DNA from: Eriocheir sinensis
Taxonomy: Eukaryota > Arthropoda > Malacostraca > Decapoda > Varunidae
Assembly (NCBI RefSeq): GCF_024679095.1
Contig: NC_066553.1
Location: 6,440,567 to 6,504,566, forward strand
DNA: 64,000 bases
Direction of reading: 5' to 3'
The position numbers and the translations under genes are program-made. Below, piece by piece: positions 54,389-64,000 of this stretch. Under the pieces are notes generated by a model, which was given only the letters and a program-made list of their open reading frames with translations, had not been told where the DNA came from and did not search any database. Within the stretch, counting starts at the first letter, position 1. The number at the start of each line of letters is the position of its first letter.

Positions 54389-55584
54389 CCCCAATTGTCT
54401 CTTCTTCAAACATTCTCTTACTGCTTCGGCCTCCATCGATTTCCCTTTTTTGTCTCCATTTCTACATTCCTTCCCTCCCTTGTTTCTCTATCCATTTCGC
54501 CTTGCTTTTCTCCGATCATTAGTTCCCCATCTTTTTCATTTTTTTCCTTTTCCAATTTGTTGATCTATACTCTTTTATCCATCATTTTTATCATCCTCTA
54601 CGGTTTGTTCCCTTTATTTTTTTTTTGTCTTCTTCACTATATTATTTTTTTCGTTGTATAACGTAATATTATTCCTCCTTCATACCTCGGTTCTTTTTCA
54701 CTAACATTATTTATACTTTTTTTTCCTTTTGCACCATCTACTAGTCTCCTTTTTCTGCATCATCCTCATTCCTGTGGCGCTCTCCTTTCTTCCTTCCCGC
54801 AACCGCCTCTCTTCTTAGCACCGTCTACATCCTCACACATTTCACAGCCTTTATGTCGAGGAGAGCGGCACGAGGAGGCTGACTTGGAACGTCGCCTCCG
54901 GGGCCGCCTCATTAGTGAGGTCTCGGGAAGGTGGCGCGGCGCGGGCGTGGAGGGGACGCTGCTGGAGGGAGTCCTGATGAAGGAGTAATTTACCTGCTCA
55001 AAGCAACACGTTCCGTTGTGTCTCGAGGGTGCCAATGATGAGGCGGCGCCATTGCAGGTTAATAGTGCGACACGGAGAGCCTGATTACGGCCACGGAAAG
55101 ATTTACATTTTGGCTCTCGCGCAAATCTAAAAGTTCACGGTAATCTATGATATACAAGGGCATGACGAGTCTGCAGGTTGCCAGTCAGTCTGCACAAGGC
55201 AACCTCTGAAAACCAACAATATATAGCTTTGTAACCTCCGTATGGATCACACTTCTCCTCTCGTAAATTACCCAACACAATAATCGTTTTATATATTATT
55301 CTAGGGGAGGATTGAAAATAACTAATCATTGCTGCGGACCTTAATATTTCTATTGACGGCATGAATTTACCAGCATCATCGTCGGTTATCCTAATCTTTT
55401 AAAAGCCCAAGTCTTGTCATCGTGCAGATTGCTGTTCAAATTGCATAAATTAACTAATTACCCTACATGGCACATATTGATGACCACAAAAAAAATTGAT
55501 TCGTAATAAGAAGACTATAATTCTACAGCATGAATAAGGAGGCGCACCAGCTCCAAATATGTTTCGTGGAAGGAAAAAAATACA
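54389..55584. other. Unassigned region with a GC-rich island
   Basis: 54389-54760 is T/C-rich. 54850-55080 is clearly richer in GC and CpG than its surroundings (for example GGTGGCGCGGCGCGGGCGTGG near 54931) but has no frame I recognise. It could be a small promoter-like island or an exon remnant. Confidence 0.5.
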
Positions 55585-55655
55585 TTTTTTTAACTGCTGC
55601 CCATAGCACCAGTGGGCTCTCTTGAGGGGCCTGGTGGACGACACCAACCCGTTAC
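55585..55655 (-). mobile_element. SINE family 1 3'-tail fragment fused to LINE-B
   Basis: In plus orientation: T-run, TAGCACCAGTGGGCTCTCTT, GAGGGGCCTGG, GACACCAACCCGTTAC. This parallels 60413-60490 (T-run, TAGCGCCGGTAGGCTTTCTT, CAGGGGCCTGG, TCGGCCCAAGCCCGTCAT). The similarity stops just before the LINE reading frame becomes recognisable. Confidence 0.7.
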
Positions 55656-56611
55656 TGGAGCAGACGCCCTGGATTACCACGTTTTTGACTATCCGCAAGC
55701 AAAGAGTTGTTCTTGATGGTAGTCAATCCTCATCTATTCCTGTAACTTCTGGGGTACCTCAAGGCACCGTCTTGGGCCCCCTTCTTTTCCTTTCTTACAT
55801 TAATGATCTCCCACTATCACTTACCTCTACTACTAGACTTTTTGCAGATGACAGCTTAGTTTATCGACCCCTTTTAGATAGGGATGACTGTCTTCGACTA
55901 CAGGACGATTTAGCTGCACTTGAAGACTGGGAGGCCAAGTGGCGGATGACGTTTAGATCAGACAAATGCCATCACATCCGTTTCACCCGCACTAACAAAC
56001 CTATTCCCTTCATTTATAAACTCCATTACACAAACCTGAACACTGTCTCTTCACACAAATACTTGGGCGCACACATCTCAGCAGACATGCGGTGGAACAC
56101 ACACGTGAGCAGCATCAGGGCCAAAGCTCACAGAGCCCTGGGGTTCCTGCGTAAGAACCTTAGCAGGTGTAACACAAACATCAAAATTCTTGCATATAAG
56201 ACACTCGTTCGGCCACACATAGAATATTGTGACACCGTCTGGGACACACACACTAACAATAACATCAATAAATTAGAGGCCATACAAAACAAAGCTGCAA
56301 GATGGGCCAGACGTGATTACAGACACACCACATCAATCACTTTGCTTAAACAAGACATAAAACTAGACCCATTAGCAACACGAAGACAAATACACAGACA
56401 ACAAATGCTATATAAAATCACAAACAATTTAGTAGACATAAAGACACTTATTTACACCCAACAACGACATGATCCACTAGAGGCAGCCACAACCTTAAAT
56501 ACCACACTTACCAGACTAACACAAGTATATTCAAATATTCATTCTTTCCCCGCAGCATCCAAGAGTGGAATCATCTCCCATCTCATGTAGTTAACAGTCC
56601 CACTCTTGACA
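55622..56611 (+). pseudogene. LINE-B reverse transcriptase remnant
   Basis: From about residue 20 the plus-strand frame is an RT palm/thumb: QRVVLDGSQS, VTSGVPQGTVLGPLLFLSYI, LFADDSLVYR (FADD at about 55840), MTFRSDKCHHIRFT, SHKYLGAHIS, AHRALGFLRKNL, TLVRPHIEYCDTVWD and NKLEAIQNKAARW. The frame runs 322 codons to 56590. It leaves the family frame near 56530, where the shifted frame gives SIQEWNHLPSHVV and then a stop at 56611. The endonuclease and RT fingers are absent and the first ~17 residues derive from an antisense SINE, so this is a 5'-truncated copy. It is one mutation from an intact C-terminus and therefore relatively young. It belongs to the CR1/L2/Jockey group in the broad sense. 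Confidence 0.9.
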
Positions 56612-56825
56612 CATTTAGGAATTGAATCATCAATCATTATCTCCCTAATTAATCGTGGCACTTTACCATACCCCAATACCTTTCCCCATCCTAACCCTTA
56701 TCCTAATCCTGTCCTGGCCCCTTGAATCCCCCGCACAACCCCCGCATATCATGCCACCCGAGAGTGGCCCTCTGCGGGTCCCCTAGAAATGAAAATATGA
56801 AATGAAATGATTTATAGTCGGAGAT
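56612..56825 (+). mobile_element. LINE-B 3' UTR and tail
   Basis: The non-coding end of LINE-B: CCTAACCCTTATCCTAATCC, then GAGAGTGGCCCTCTGCGGGT. It ends in a GAAAT/GAAAATAT repetition (56799-56815), a short tandem-repeat tail rather than pure poly(A). The boundary is approximate. Confidence 0.65.
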
Positions 56826-56910
56826 GGTTGAAAATTGTCAGCGTCTTATAGTCGAACTCGAGCATAGATCCTCGGGATCACCACGTCCGCACGCTGACCA
56901 TTCGCCCAAA

Positions 56911-57000
56911 CCTTCGTGGTGCAGTGGTTAGCGTGCATAGCTACGAAGCCGGGGTCCGGGTTCGAATCCAGGCCAGGGTAGTCGGCGTGCTGCTGTAGTA
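56911..57000 (+). mobile_element. tRNA-derived SINE, family 2 head
   Basis: A box TGGTGCAGTGG (56917-56927) and B box GGTTCGAATCC (56959-56969). TAGCTACGAAGC and GTAGTCGGCGTGC are shared with the family 2 copies at 7.5 and 12.8 kb. It ends by running into a TAG repeat. Both boxes are intact, but the body is missing. Confidence 0.78.
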
Positions 57001-57538
57001 ATAGTAGTAGTATCTAGTAGTAGTAGTAGTAGTAGTAATAGTAGTGGTAGTAGTATGAGTTGTTGTAGTGTTAGTATTAATAGTAAAGGGACAGTGATGA
57101 GAGGTGATGACGACTGTCATATGACAATGATGGTGATGATTATGCAGACTATACCATCACTCACTATTTTATACAGAAACAAACACACACTCACCGGGCA
57201 GTGTGATGAAGAGAAGGAACAACTTAAATGTGATTTGAAAGTTTTTAAAAATATTTTATTCAGCGCTTGCCTTGGGTCTCCGTTATCGGCAGGAAGCAGC
57301 TTGATATATTGCCGGCGGTAAATTTGCCGTCAGTTTAGCCTTTAGTCGGTGCAGTGAAGGCGAAGAGGAGGCTGTGAAGGTGGAGAGGAAAGAGTGAAAA
57401 ATGAGAGGAAGAAATTAATGTAGAGAGACGTGCCCCGGCGGACAAATTTTAACATTCCCGGCAGCAACCAGCTGGACGATTATTCTGGTGGTGTCTTCGT
57501 TGGCGCTCCCCGCTTGAACGAGGAGACCCATTTACACA
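57001..57538. other. TAG-rich tract and unassigned sequence
   Basis: 57001-57060 holds imperfect TAG/TAA repeats. The rest, with an ATG-rich frame at 57055-57321, has no recognised domain. Confidence 0.55.
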
Positions 57539-57693
57539 TTTTTTTTTTTTTTTACAGCTAAGGAGACAGCTCAAGGGCGCAAAGAAAAAAAAAGAAAAAA
57601 AGGCCCGCTACTCACTGCTCCCGAACAGAGGTTAAAGGAGTGTCCAAAATCAGAGGTTAATTTCGGGAGGAGAGGTGTCCTGATACCCTGATG
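57539..57693 (-). mobile_element. LINE-C 3'-end fragment
   Basis: T-run, then GGAGACAGCTCAAGGGCGC and TTTCGGGAGGAGAGGTGTCC in antisense. The last residues of the family ORF (VSGHLSSRN) are readable on the minus strand at the start of the fragment near 57660-57690. Confidence 0.85.
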
Positions 57694-58188
57694 CCAATTT
57701 CTTGACCCATCTTTCCCTCTTTTTCACACGCAAGATATTTCTCAGGTCTCTCTGCACATGTCTCCGCTCCGCTGAGGTAAGGAGAGGACAAAGGGCTTCT
57801 ACTATTCAGCTGAACCGCTTTTTCCTTCCCTCGACACAACTGGGCGGTCGCCTCACAATAGTGCTCTTGTCCTGCTCATCCCCCTCATTTCTCTTCCTTC
57901 CCTCTTTTCTTACCCTCCCTTCCTCTCTCCAGTCTCCCTACCTCCTCTATCCCAAGATGTGGCTACTCATAATTTCCCATGAGTGCGTCAGACCGGCAGG
58001 GCGGGGGCTGTCCCCAGCACCTCCTCGGCCATCGTTCCCCGGTACGAACTACACTTCACGTGCCTGTATTTTTCCGCACAACCCCTCTGTAGCAGTTCCT
58101 TCTCTTTTTGGTGTGGTAGTGGGCACTGTCTTACTGTGAAAGTATGGATGAATGTACGTACGTATGTATTTATTATGTATGGGTTACA
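57694..58188. other. Unassigned pyrimidine-rich region
   Basis: No gene recognised. The 145-codon plus-strand frame has a low-complexity Leu/Ser/Pro composition. Confidence 0.5.
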
Positions 58189-58285
58189 GGTCACCTCGTA
58201 ACCAAGTCAACTCGTACTTCGGTCAATTCATAACCAAGTTAACTCTTACCCCTGGTCAACTAGTATCCCGATCATCTTGTAACTG
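58189..58285. repeat. Degenerate 31-32-bp repeat, about 3 units
   Basis: Units of the type GGTCA(A/C)CTCGTAACC...AAGTCAACTCGTACTTC recur with drift between 58189 and 58285. Confidence 0.6.
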
Positions 58286-58329
58286 ATAGGAATGTTCTCT
58301 ATGCACGACTGTTAATCGGCCACATGGGG

Positions 58330-59230
58330 AATACAATTAATCAATTCCCTGAAAACTTTGATCAATGTCCTGACAATCCCTTGACGACCCACGCAGCAAG
58401 GCCTCCTGACAATCCCCTGACAACTCTCTGAACAATGCCCTGACAATCCCTTGACGACCCACGCAGCAAGGCCCCCTGACAATCCTCTGACAACTCTCTG
58501 AACAATGCCCTGACAATCCCTTGACGACCCACGCAACAAGGCCCCCTGACAATCCCCTGACAACTCTCTGAACAATGTCCTGACAATCCCTTGACGACCC
58601 ACGCAACAAGGCCTCCTGACAATCCTTTGACAACTCTCTGAACAATGCCCTGACAATCCCTTGACGACCCACGCAACAAGGCCCCCTGACAATCCTCTGA
58701 CAACTCTCTGAACAATACCCTTACAGCTACGCAACAAGGTCCCTGAAAATCCCCTGACAACTCTGAAAAACGCCCTGACAATCCCCAGACGACCTAGGCA
58801 ACAAGACATCCTGACAGTCACCTAACAACTCTCTGAACAGTGCCCTGATAATCACCTGACGATCCACGCTAGAAAGCCTCCTGACAATGCCTTGACAACT
58901 CTTTGAACAATTCCCTGACGACCCTTGCTACATGGACATCTAGCAATCCCTTGAAAATTCTTTAAGCAATTCCCTGACAGTCGTCCCCTTACGACCCGCG
59001 CAATAGTATCCTCCGACAACTTTCTGAACAATCCCCTGCCGGCCAAAGCAACAAAGCCCCCTGATAATTCCACGACAACCCTCAGAACAGTTCTCTGACG
59101 ACGCACGCAACAAAGCCTATTGGCAATTCTCTGACAACTCTCGGAACAATTTCTTGACGGTCCTCGGAATAAGATCATTGGATTAATCCCCTGAAAACGG
59201 GTTGAATAATCCCACAACAATCCCCTGACG
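58330..59230. repeat. 70-bp minisatellite, about 5 regular and several decayed units
   Basis: CTGACAATCCCTTGACGACC starts at 58370, 58440, 58510, 58580 and 58650, an exact 70-bp period. The remaining part to 59230 consists of progressively diverged units (CTGACAA, ACGACCC, GCAACAA(A/G)GCC). Minus-strand frames of 111-169 codons exist in all three phases because the unit is stop-free in that direction and 70 is not divisible by 3. They are not genes. Confidence 0.95.
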
Positions 59231-59398
59231 ACCCTCTCAGAAAGGCGTTTGAATGGTCATGCTGTCAATGATTCTGCTATTTCATAAACCCTCTGTGGTT
59301 CAGCACGAAATGTAATATAATTATCCCAACAGAGCTGCGTAGCGTATGTGTCCCCTTTCTAGTAATAAAGGACATGAATAAGATGAACTATTTCTCCC

Positions 59399-59697
59399 CG
59401 CGGGTTCGAATCCTGGCTGCCACAAAGTTGGGATTTTTGAGTCACCGCCGAGTGGCCTAAGACTACCCAGCAGTACCCACATGCTGCCCTGAAGACCACC
59501 TATCAACCTGGACTCTAGATTACCTCTCCAAAGAGAGGCTCAGTGATGAGCTGCGGGGGGGGCAGTATGAGGCAAAACATGATGGCGCCACTATAAACAC
59601 TCGCCTGCGCCACAGCGGGCTGGGCCGACCATCAGGCCCCCACCAATGGAAAAAGCCTGACGGCGCAGTAGGCCGCGAGGTATATAAAAAAAGAAAA
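59399..59697 (+). mobile_element. tRNA-derived SINE, family 1, lacking the A box
   Basis: Begins at the B box GGTTCGAATCC (59403-59413). Body: GAGTGGCCTAAGACTACCCA, CCCACATGCTGCCCTGAAG and GGGGGGCAGTATGAGGC. Tail: CTGGGCCGACCATCAGGCCC, GGCCGCGAGGTATATAAAAA. The A box is missing, so this copy is 5'-truncated. Confidence 0.88.
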
Positions 59698-59754
59698 ATT
59701 GAACCTTGGGTTTTATTTCGAGAAGCGTATGCAACTGGAGCTCAGATATTATCC

Positions 59755-60200
59755 ATTGGGCTCACTTGGACTATACTATTCAGTTTTGGTGTCCCTATTA
59801 GGGGAAGGCTATATAATCATTTATAGATTCCTTTGAAGGAATACAGAGGAGAATGACCAAAATGATCCAGGGACGTAGGAATTTTTTCGTACTGAAAAAG
59901 ACTAAAACGACTTACTTGCATTCCTTGGAAGTAGACCGCCTGGGAATTTAACTGAAGTGTTTAAATGGATGAACGGGATTTACGAGGGCGATTTGAATGA
60001 GGCGCTTAAGTTAAAAACTAATGTAAGTTCAAAAAAGAAAAATTAGGCAAGAACTAGGTTGAGAAAAACACAAATGAAACCTTTAAACGGAGATTAGATG
60101 CATTTATGGAAGGGGAGGGAATCTGGGGAGCAACCCATCTTCAGGAGCTGCCTTGTGTAGCCCGTCTGGCCTTTTTTGTGTGATCTCCTTATGTCCATTA
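59755..60200 (+). pseudogene. CR1-like ORF2 C-terminal remnant (second CR1 family)
   Basis: Scattered frames give a YSVLVS-type block (normally YAVQFW), EGIQRRMTKMIQG near 59836, SLEVDRLGI (normally SLEVRRLRG), GDLNEALKLKTN and FKRRLDAFMEGEGIWG, then LQELPCVARLAFF at the end. These are the thumb and C-terminal parts of CR1 ORF2. It differs from the 16.6-20.5 kb element in wording, so it is a different CR1 subfamily. There are many frameshifts, and it ends near a CTTATGTCC tail. Confidence 0.78.
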
Positions 60201-60227
60201 TTTTATAAAGCATTTACACACTTATCC

Positions 60228-60228
<1 letters not shown>

Positions 60229-60302
<74 letters not shown>
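60229..60302. repeat. (GT)n microsatellite
   Basis: Perfect GT tract of about 74 bp. Confidence 0.98.
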
Positions 60303-60305
<3 letters not shown>

Positions 60306-60394
60306 TTAATCAAAGGTAAAATAGGAATGGGAAATGGGAAAATTAGTAAGGTGTAATAGGGTAAAAGAAAAGCAGTAAAGTAATAGTGCCCAGC

Positions 60395-60742
60395 TTTTTT
60401 TTTTTTTTTTTTTTTTTTTACATCTCGGCCTGTAGCGCCGGTAGGCTTTCTTCAGGGGCCTGGATGGTGGTCGGCCCAAGCCCGTCATGGCGCAAGCAAT
60501 TTTTTATAATGGCGCCAGATATGCTTGGCTCATGCTGCCCCCCGGAACTCATTCTTGATTCACTTGGACGGATTCTTCTAGAGACCGGGTTGATGGGTGG
60601 CTTTCAGGACAGCATGTGGGTTGTCTTAGGCCATTCGACGGTGACTTAAAAATCCCAGGTGGTAGCGTGGGGATTCGAACCAACGTTGTCCATGGCGCCG
60701 TGAATACCAGGCCCGCACGCTAACCACTCAGCCACCGCCTAC
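60395..60742 (-). mobile_element. tRNA-derived SINE, family 1, full length
   Basis: Best-preserved copy. On the minus strand, A box TGGCTGAGTGG (60724-60734 in complement) and B box GGTTCGAATCC (60671-60681 in complement, one variant base). It continues through the body CCCACATGCTGTCCTG, GGGGGGCAGCATGAGCC and CGGCGCTACAGGC to an A-run (T at 60395-60419). It lies about 700 bp from, and opposite to, the copy at 59399. Confidence 0.92.
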
Positions 60743-61791
<1,049 letters not shown>

Positions 61792-61930
61792 CACACGAGC
61801 ACGAGCAGGAGACAGAGAGAAAAGGAAGGAGCTAGTTGTCATTTGGTAAGGATGATGGAGTGTAATTCACCACAAGCATTTTGTTCCTTCAACAGACAGT
61901 CATGTCAGCAAACTAGACTAACATTTAGGG

Positions 61931-62262
61931 CGAGGCGGTGGCTGAATGGTCAGCGTGCGGGCGCGGCGTCCAGGAGGACCCGGGTTCGCATCCTGCCTGT
62001 TGTTACAAGCTGACAATTTTCATTCATCGCCGAGTTGCCTCAGACTACCCACATGCTGTCCTGAAGACTGCCTATCAACCCGAATTTTAGGTTCTCACTC
62101 TAAAGGAGGATCAGAGATAAGCTCCGGGGGACAACACAAGCCAGGCAAGATGGTGCCTCTGTAAACACTTGCCTGCGCCATAATGGACTGTGGCCGACCA
62201 TCAGGCCCCACCAAGAAAGCTTACTGGAGCAATAAGCGGAACGCTAAAAAAAAAAAAGGAAA
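61931..62262 (+). mobile_element. tRNA-derived SINE, family 1, full length
   Basis: A box TGGCTGAATGG (61939-61949), B box GGTTCGCATCC (61983-61993). Body: GACTACCCACATGCTGTCC and AGATAAGCTCCGGGGG. Tail: GGCCGACCATCAGGCCC and an A-run at 62249-62260. Confidence 0.92.
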
Positions 62263-62818
62263 TAGGAAGCTTGACTGAGGACAGTGACAGTAGCAAGTGC
62301 TTCATAAAAAACTGCAACTAAATATCGATATATACGATGTGTCAAAAAACTGTCCTAACACTATATCCAGACGCACTCCACCAAAGTACCTACCAAGCAA
62401 TAACAGTAAGTTTTACAACACGTAAACTAATGAATATATAAGATGTTTCGTCAAATTAACCTAAACTAATCTTTTTGTGATCTTATTGCACGAACTATCT
62501 CCCAACTGATGCCAACACTCGCTTTTCAAAATGCATAGCTCGAAATATATATCTACACAGGATGTTTCAAAAAAAAAAAAATCATAACAGACTACCCTTA
62601 ATCACAGTACACATGAATTAGCAATTTAAATATTTAACTAACGATAGAATGTGCTGTTAATCGATTTAAATGTCTGCCATTTTCTCAAGTTGCGTCTCTT
62701 AGGGTGTGGGCTACCTTCACACACACCCCGTCTCTCTCTCTCTCTCTCTCTCTTCCTGGGTGTGGGTGTTTTACCACCACATGAGTGTGCAAGGGCAGGG
62801 TAGCAGGCGCCAGCGCGT

Positions 62819-62820
<2 letters not shown>
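62263..62820. other. Unassigned AT-rich region with a recurring GATGTTTC motif
   Basis: GATGTGTCAAAAAAC (62337), GATGTTTCGTCAAA (62442) and GATGTTTCAAAAAA (62560) occur at roughly 105-120-bp spacing, each preceded by ATATATAC/ATATATAA-like sequence. A CT run lies at 62730-62752. Confidence 0.5.
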
Positions 62821-62877
<57 letters not shown>

Positions 62878-62881
62878 CACA
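62821..62881. repeat. (CA)n microsatellite
   Basis: CA tract of about 61 bp with one CG interruption. Confidence 0.97.
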
Positions 62882-63252
62882 CCTGAATAAATATCAGGAC
62901 ACCGTATTTAGAGTATTTCGAAAACGTTGTTTACTATAGGAAATTGGCAATCATGCTAAGTCAGTCTAAAAACACAAAGACTTCCTCGACGCCCCGTGCA
63001 GTCGTCTCCTCCTGCAGCGCTCCCTTCACTGCTAACTCGCCCCGGCCACCCAGGCGCCCTCTGCCTTCCCAACAATTGCCTTTTAATGATTCCCGAGAAA
63101 CTTTTAATTGCCGATAATGCCAACCCGCTTCCCTTTAGGAGCCAAGTGTTTCTCGTTACTTTCCCGCGGTGGAGACAAATGGCTGCTTTGGCGGACCAGG
63201 ACAAGACCGGACGCGTGCTGGAGTTTGGAGTTTGTTTTGTTTTGTTGTGTCC

Positions 63253-63253
<1 letters not shown>
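62882..63253. other. Unassigned, GC-richer patch
   Basis: 62985-63230 is relatively GC-rich and less repetitive than the surroundings, but no protein family is recognisable in either strand. Confidence 0.5.

Positions 63254-63299
<46 letters not shown>
63254..63299. repeat. (GT)n microsatellite
   Basis: Perfect GT tract of about 46 bp. Confidence 0.97.
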
Positions 63300-63300
<1 letters not shown>

Positions 63301-63576
63301 GTCTTAGTGAACATTGATTCTTTTATGATGCAAACAATATATTACCATACTCGTTTGCTGCATATTGGCTTGGTGATGGTGATGGTAATGGTGGGCGTTC
63401 TATACCGATGAAGGTTATTGGTGTATGGCTAGGGTTTAAACGATGATGGTGCAATACTGATGATGCTGTAGAAACTGAATGAGAAAATAATGACAGTGAT
63501 GATCGTATGATAAAAAGGAAGATGGTGACTGGTAATAATAGGATGATGCTTAGTGATAATGGTACTGATGATGATA

Positions 63577-63837
63577 TTTTTTTTTTACAACAAAGGAGAC
63601 AGCTCAAGGGCACACAAAAAGGAAACAATAATAAAAAAAAGCCCGCTACTCGCTGCTCCTAAAAAGAATCCAAAGAGGTGGCCGAAAGAGGGGTCAATTT
63701 CGGGAGGAGAGGTGTCCTGATACCCTCCTCTTGAAAGAGTTTAAGTCGTAAGCAGGAGGAAATACAGATGAAAGAAGATTGTTCCAGAGTTTACCAGCGT
63801 GAGGGATGAAAGAGTGAAGATGCTGGTTAACTTGTGC
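63577..63837 (-). mobile_element. LINE-C 3'-end fragment
   Basis: T-run (63577-63586), then in antisense the family terminal phrases ACAACAAAGGAGACAGCTC, GCCCGCTACTCGCTGCTCC, GTCAATTTCGGGAGGAGAGG and CCAGCGTGAGGGATGAAAG. Similarity ends at about 63837. Its 3' UTR is the best preserved in the window. Confidence 0.9.
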
Positions 63838-64000
63838 ACATGCGACGATGAAGATGATTCAGTAAAGAAAGAATGGGAACGAAAATAAAAATGACTGCGA
63901 CAACACCGAAGTTTGAAACCAGAGTCAAAATAACCAAATAAAATAACTCACCCTAAAAATACCTTCCTGTCAGCTCCTTCCCTTCACGCTCTGACATCTC

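Noticed and set aside
55180..55212. Hairpin AGGTTGCC...GGCAACCT as a MITE end
   Set aside because: Stem is only 8 bp with no flanking duplication; likely chance.
56911..56985. Functional tRNA gene
   Set aside because: A and B boxes are intact, but no closing acceptor stem is seen and the sequence is shared with the SINE family 2 copies.
58312..58821. Minus-strand 169-codon frame with GIVQRVVRGLSGG-type peptide repeats
   Set aside because: The 70-bp unit is open in all three phases, so the peptide is a by-product. No start or stop context supports a gene.
58330..59230. Possible CRISPR-like array of regularly spaced repeats
   Set aside because: The repeat is contiguous with a 70-bp period and has no unique spacers. 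The context is eukaryotic and no cas genes are present.

Overview
This window looks like intergenic or repeat-rich DNA from an invertebrate animal nuclear genome, most plausibly a crustacean such as a decapod. That assignment is inference. It rests on the very high density of long dinucleotide microsatellites (my tally is about 4 kb of perfect TC/GA, GT/CA and AT tracts), on CR1-like and other non-LTR retrotransposons, and on tRNA-derived SINEs. I see no prokaryotic operon, no intact host protein-coding gene, no rRNA, no CRISPR array and no convincing functional tRNA gene. Nearly all long open frames are read-throughs of stop-free repeats.

Layout. 1-16.5 kb: microsatellites and minisatellites, an antisense tRNA-SINE at 1.7-2.1 kb, a 194-bp hAT-like MITE at 3.9 kb, a second SINE family at 7.5 and 12.8 kb, a piggyBac-type MITE at 11.1 kb, a pyrimidine minisatellite at 11.75-12.4 kb and a TIR element at 14.3 kb. 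16.6-20.5 kb: a near-complete but frameshifted CR1-clade LINE with a zinc-finger plus SGNH ORF1 and an endonuclease/reverse-transcriptase ORF2. 22.5-32 kb: copies of a second LINE family (called LINE-C here), a second 194-bp hAT MITE and a 254-bp TTAA-site MITE. 33.5-35.9 kb: a 2.3-kb structure with about 225-bp inverted ends that contains three SINE copies. 36-36.5 kb: a nested palindromic array. 37-48 kb: more LINE-C copies and a 440-bp AT tract. 48-53 kb: a chain of very long microsatellites, with a perfect 57-bp inverted repeat around one AT tract. 53.25-54.4 kb: an 1,128-bp foldback element with an exact 8-bp flanking repeat. 55.6-56.8 kb: a third LINE fused to an antisense SINE tail. 58.3-59.2 kb: a 70-bp minisatellite. 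59.4-64 kb: SINEs in both orientations, a CR1 3' end and another LINE-C 3' end.

The coding content is therefore retroelement proteins (endonuclease, reverse transcriptase and the CR1 ORF1 SGNH-fold protein), all disrupted. The non-autonomous elements (SINEs, MITEs, foldback) carry no protein. They would depend on LINE and transposase proteins made elsewhere in the genome. The most interesting material is the set of precisely bounded non-autonomous DNA transposons, for which ends and target-site duplications can be read directly from the sequence.
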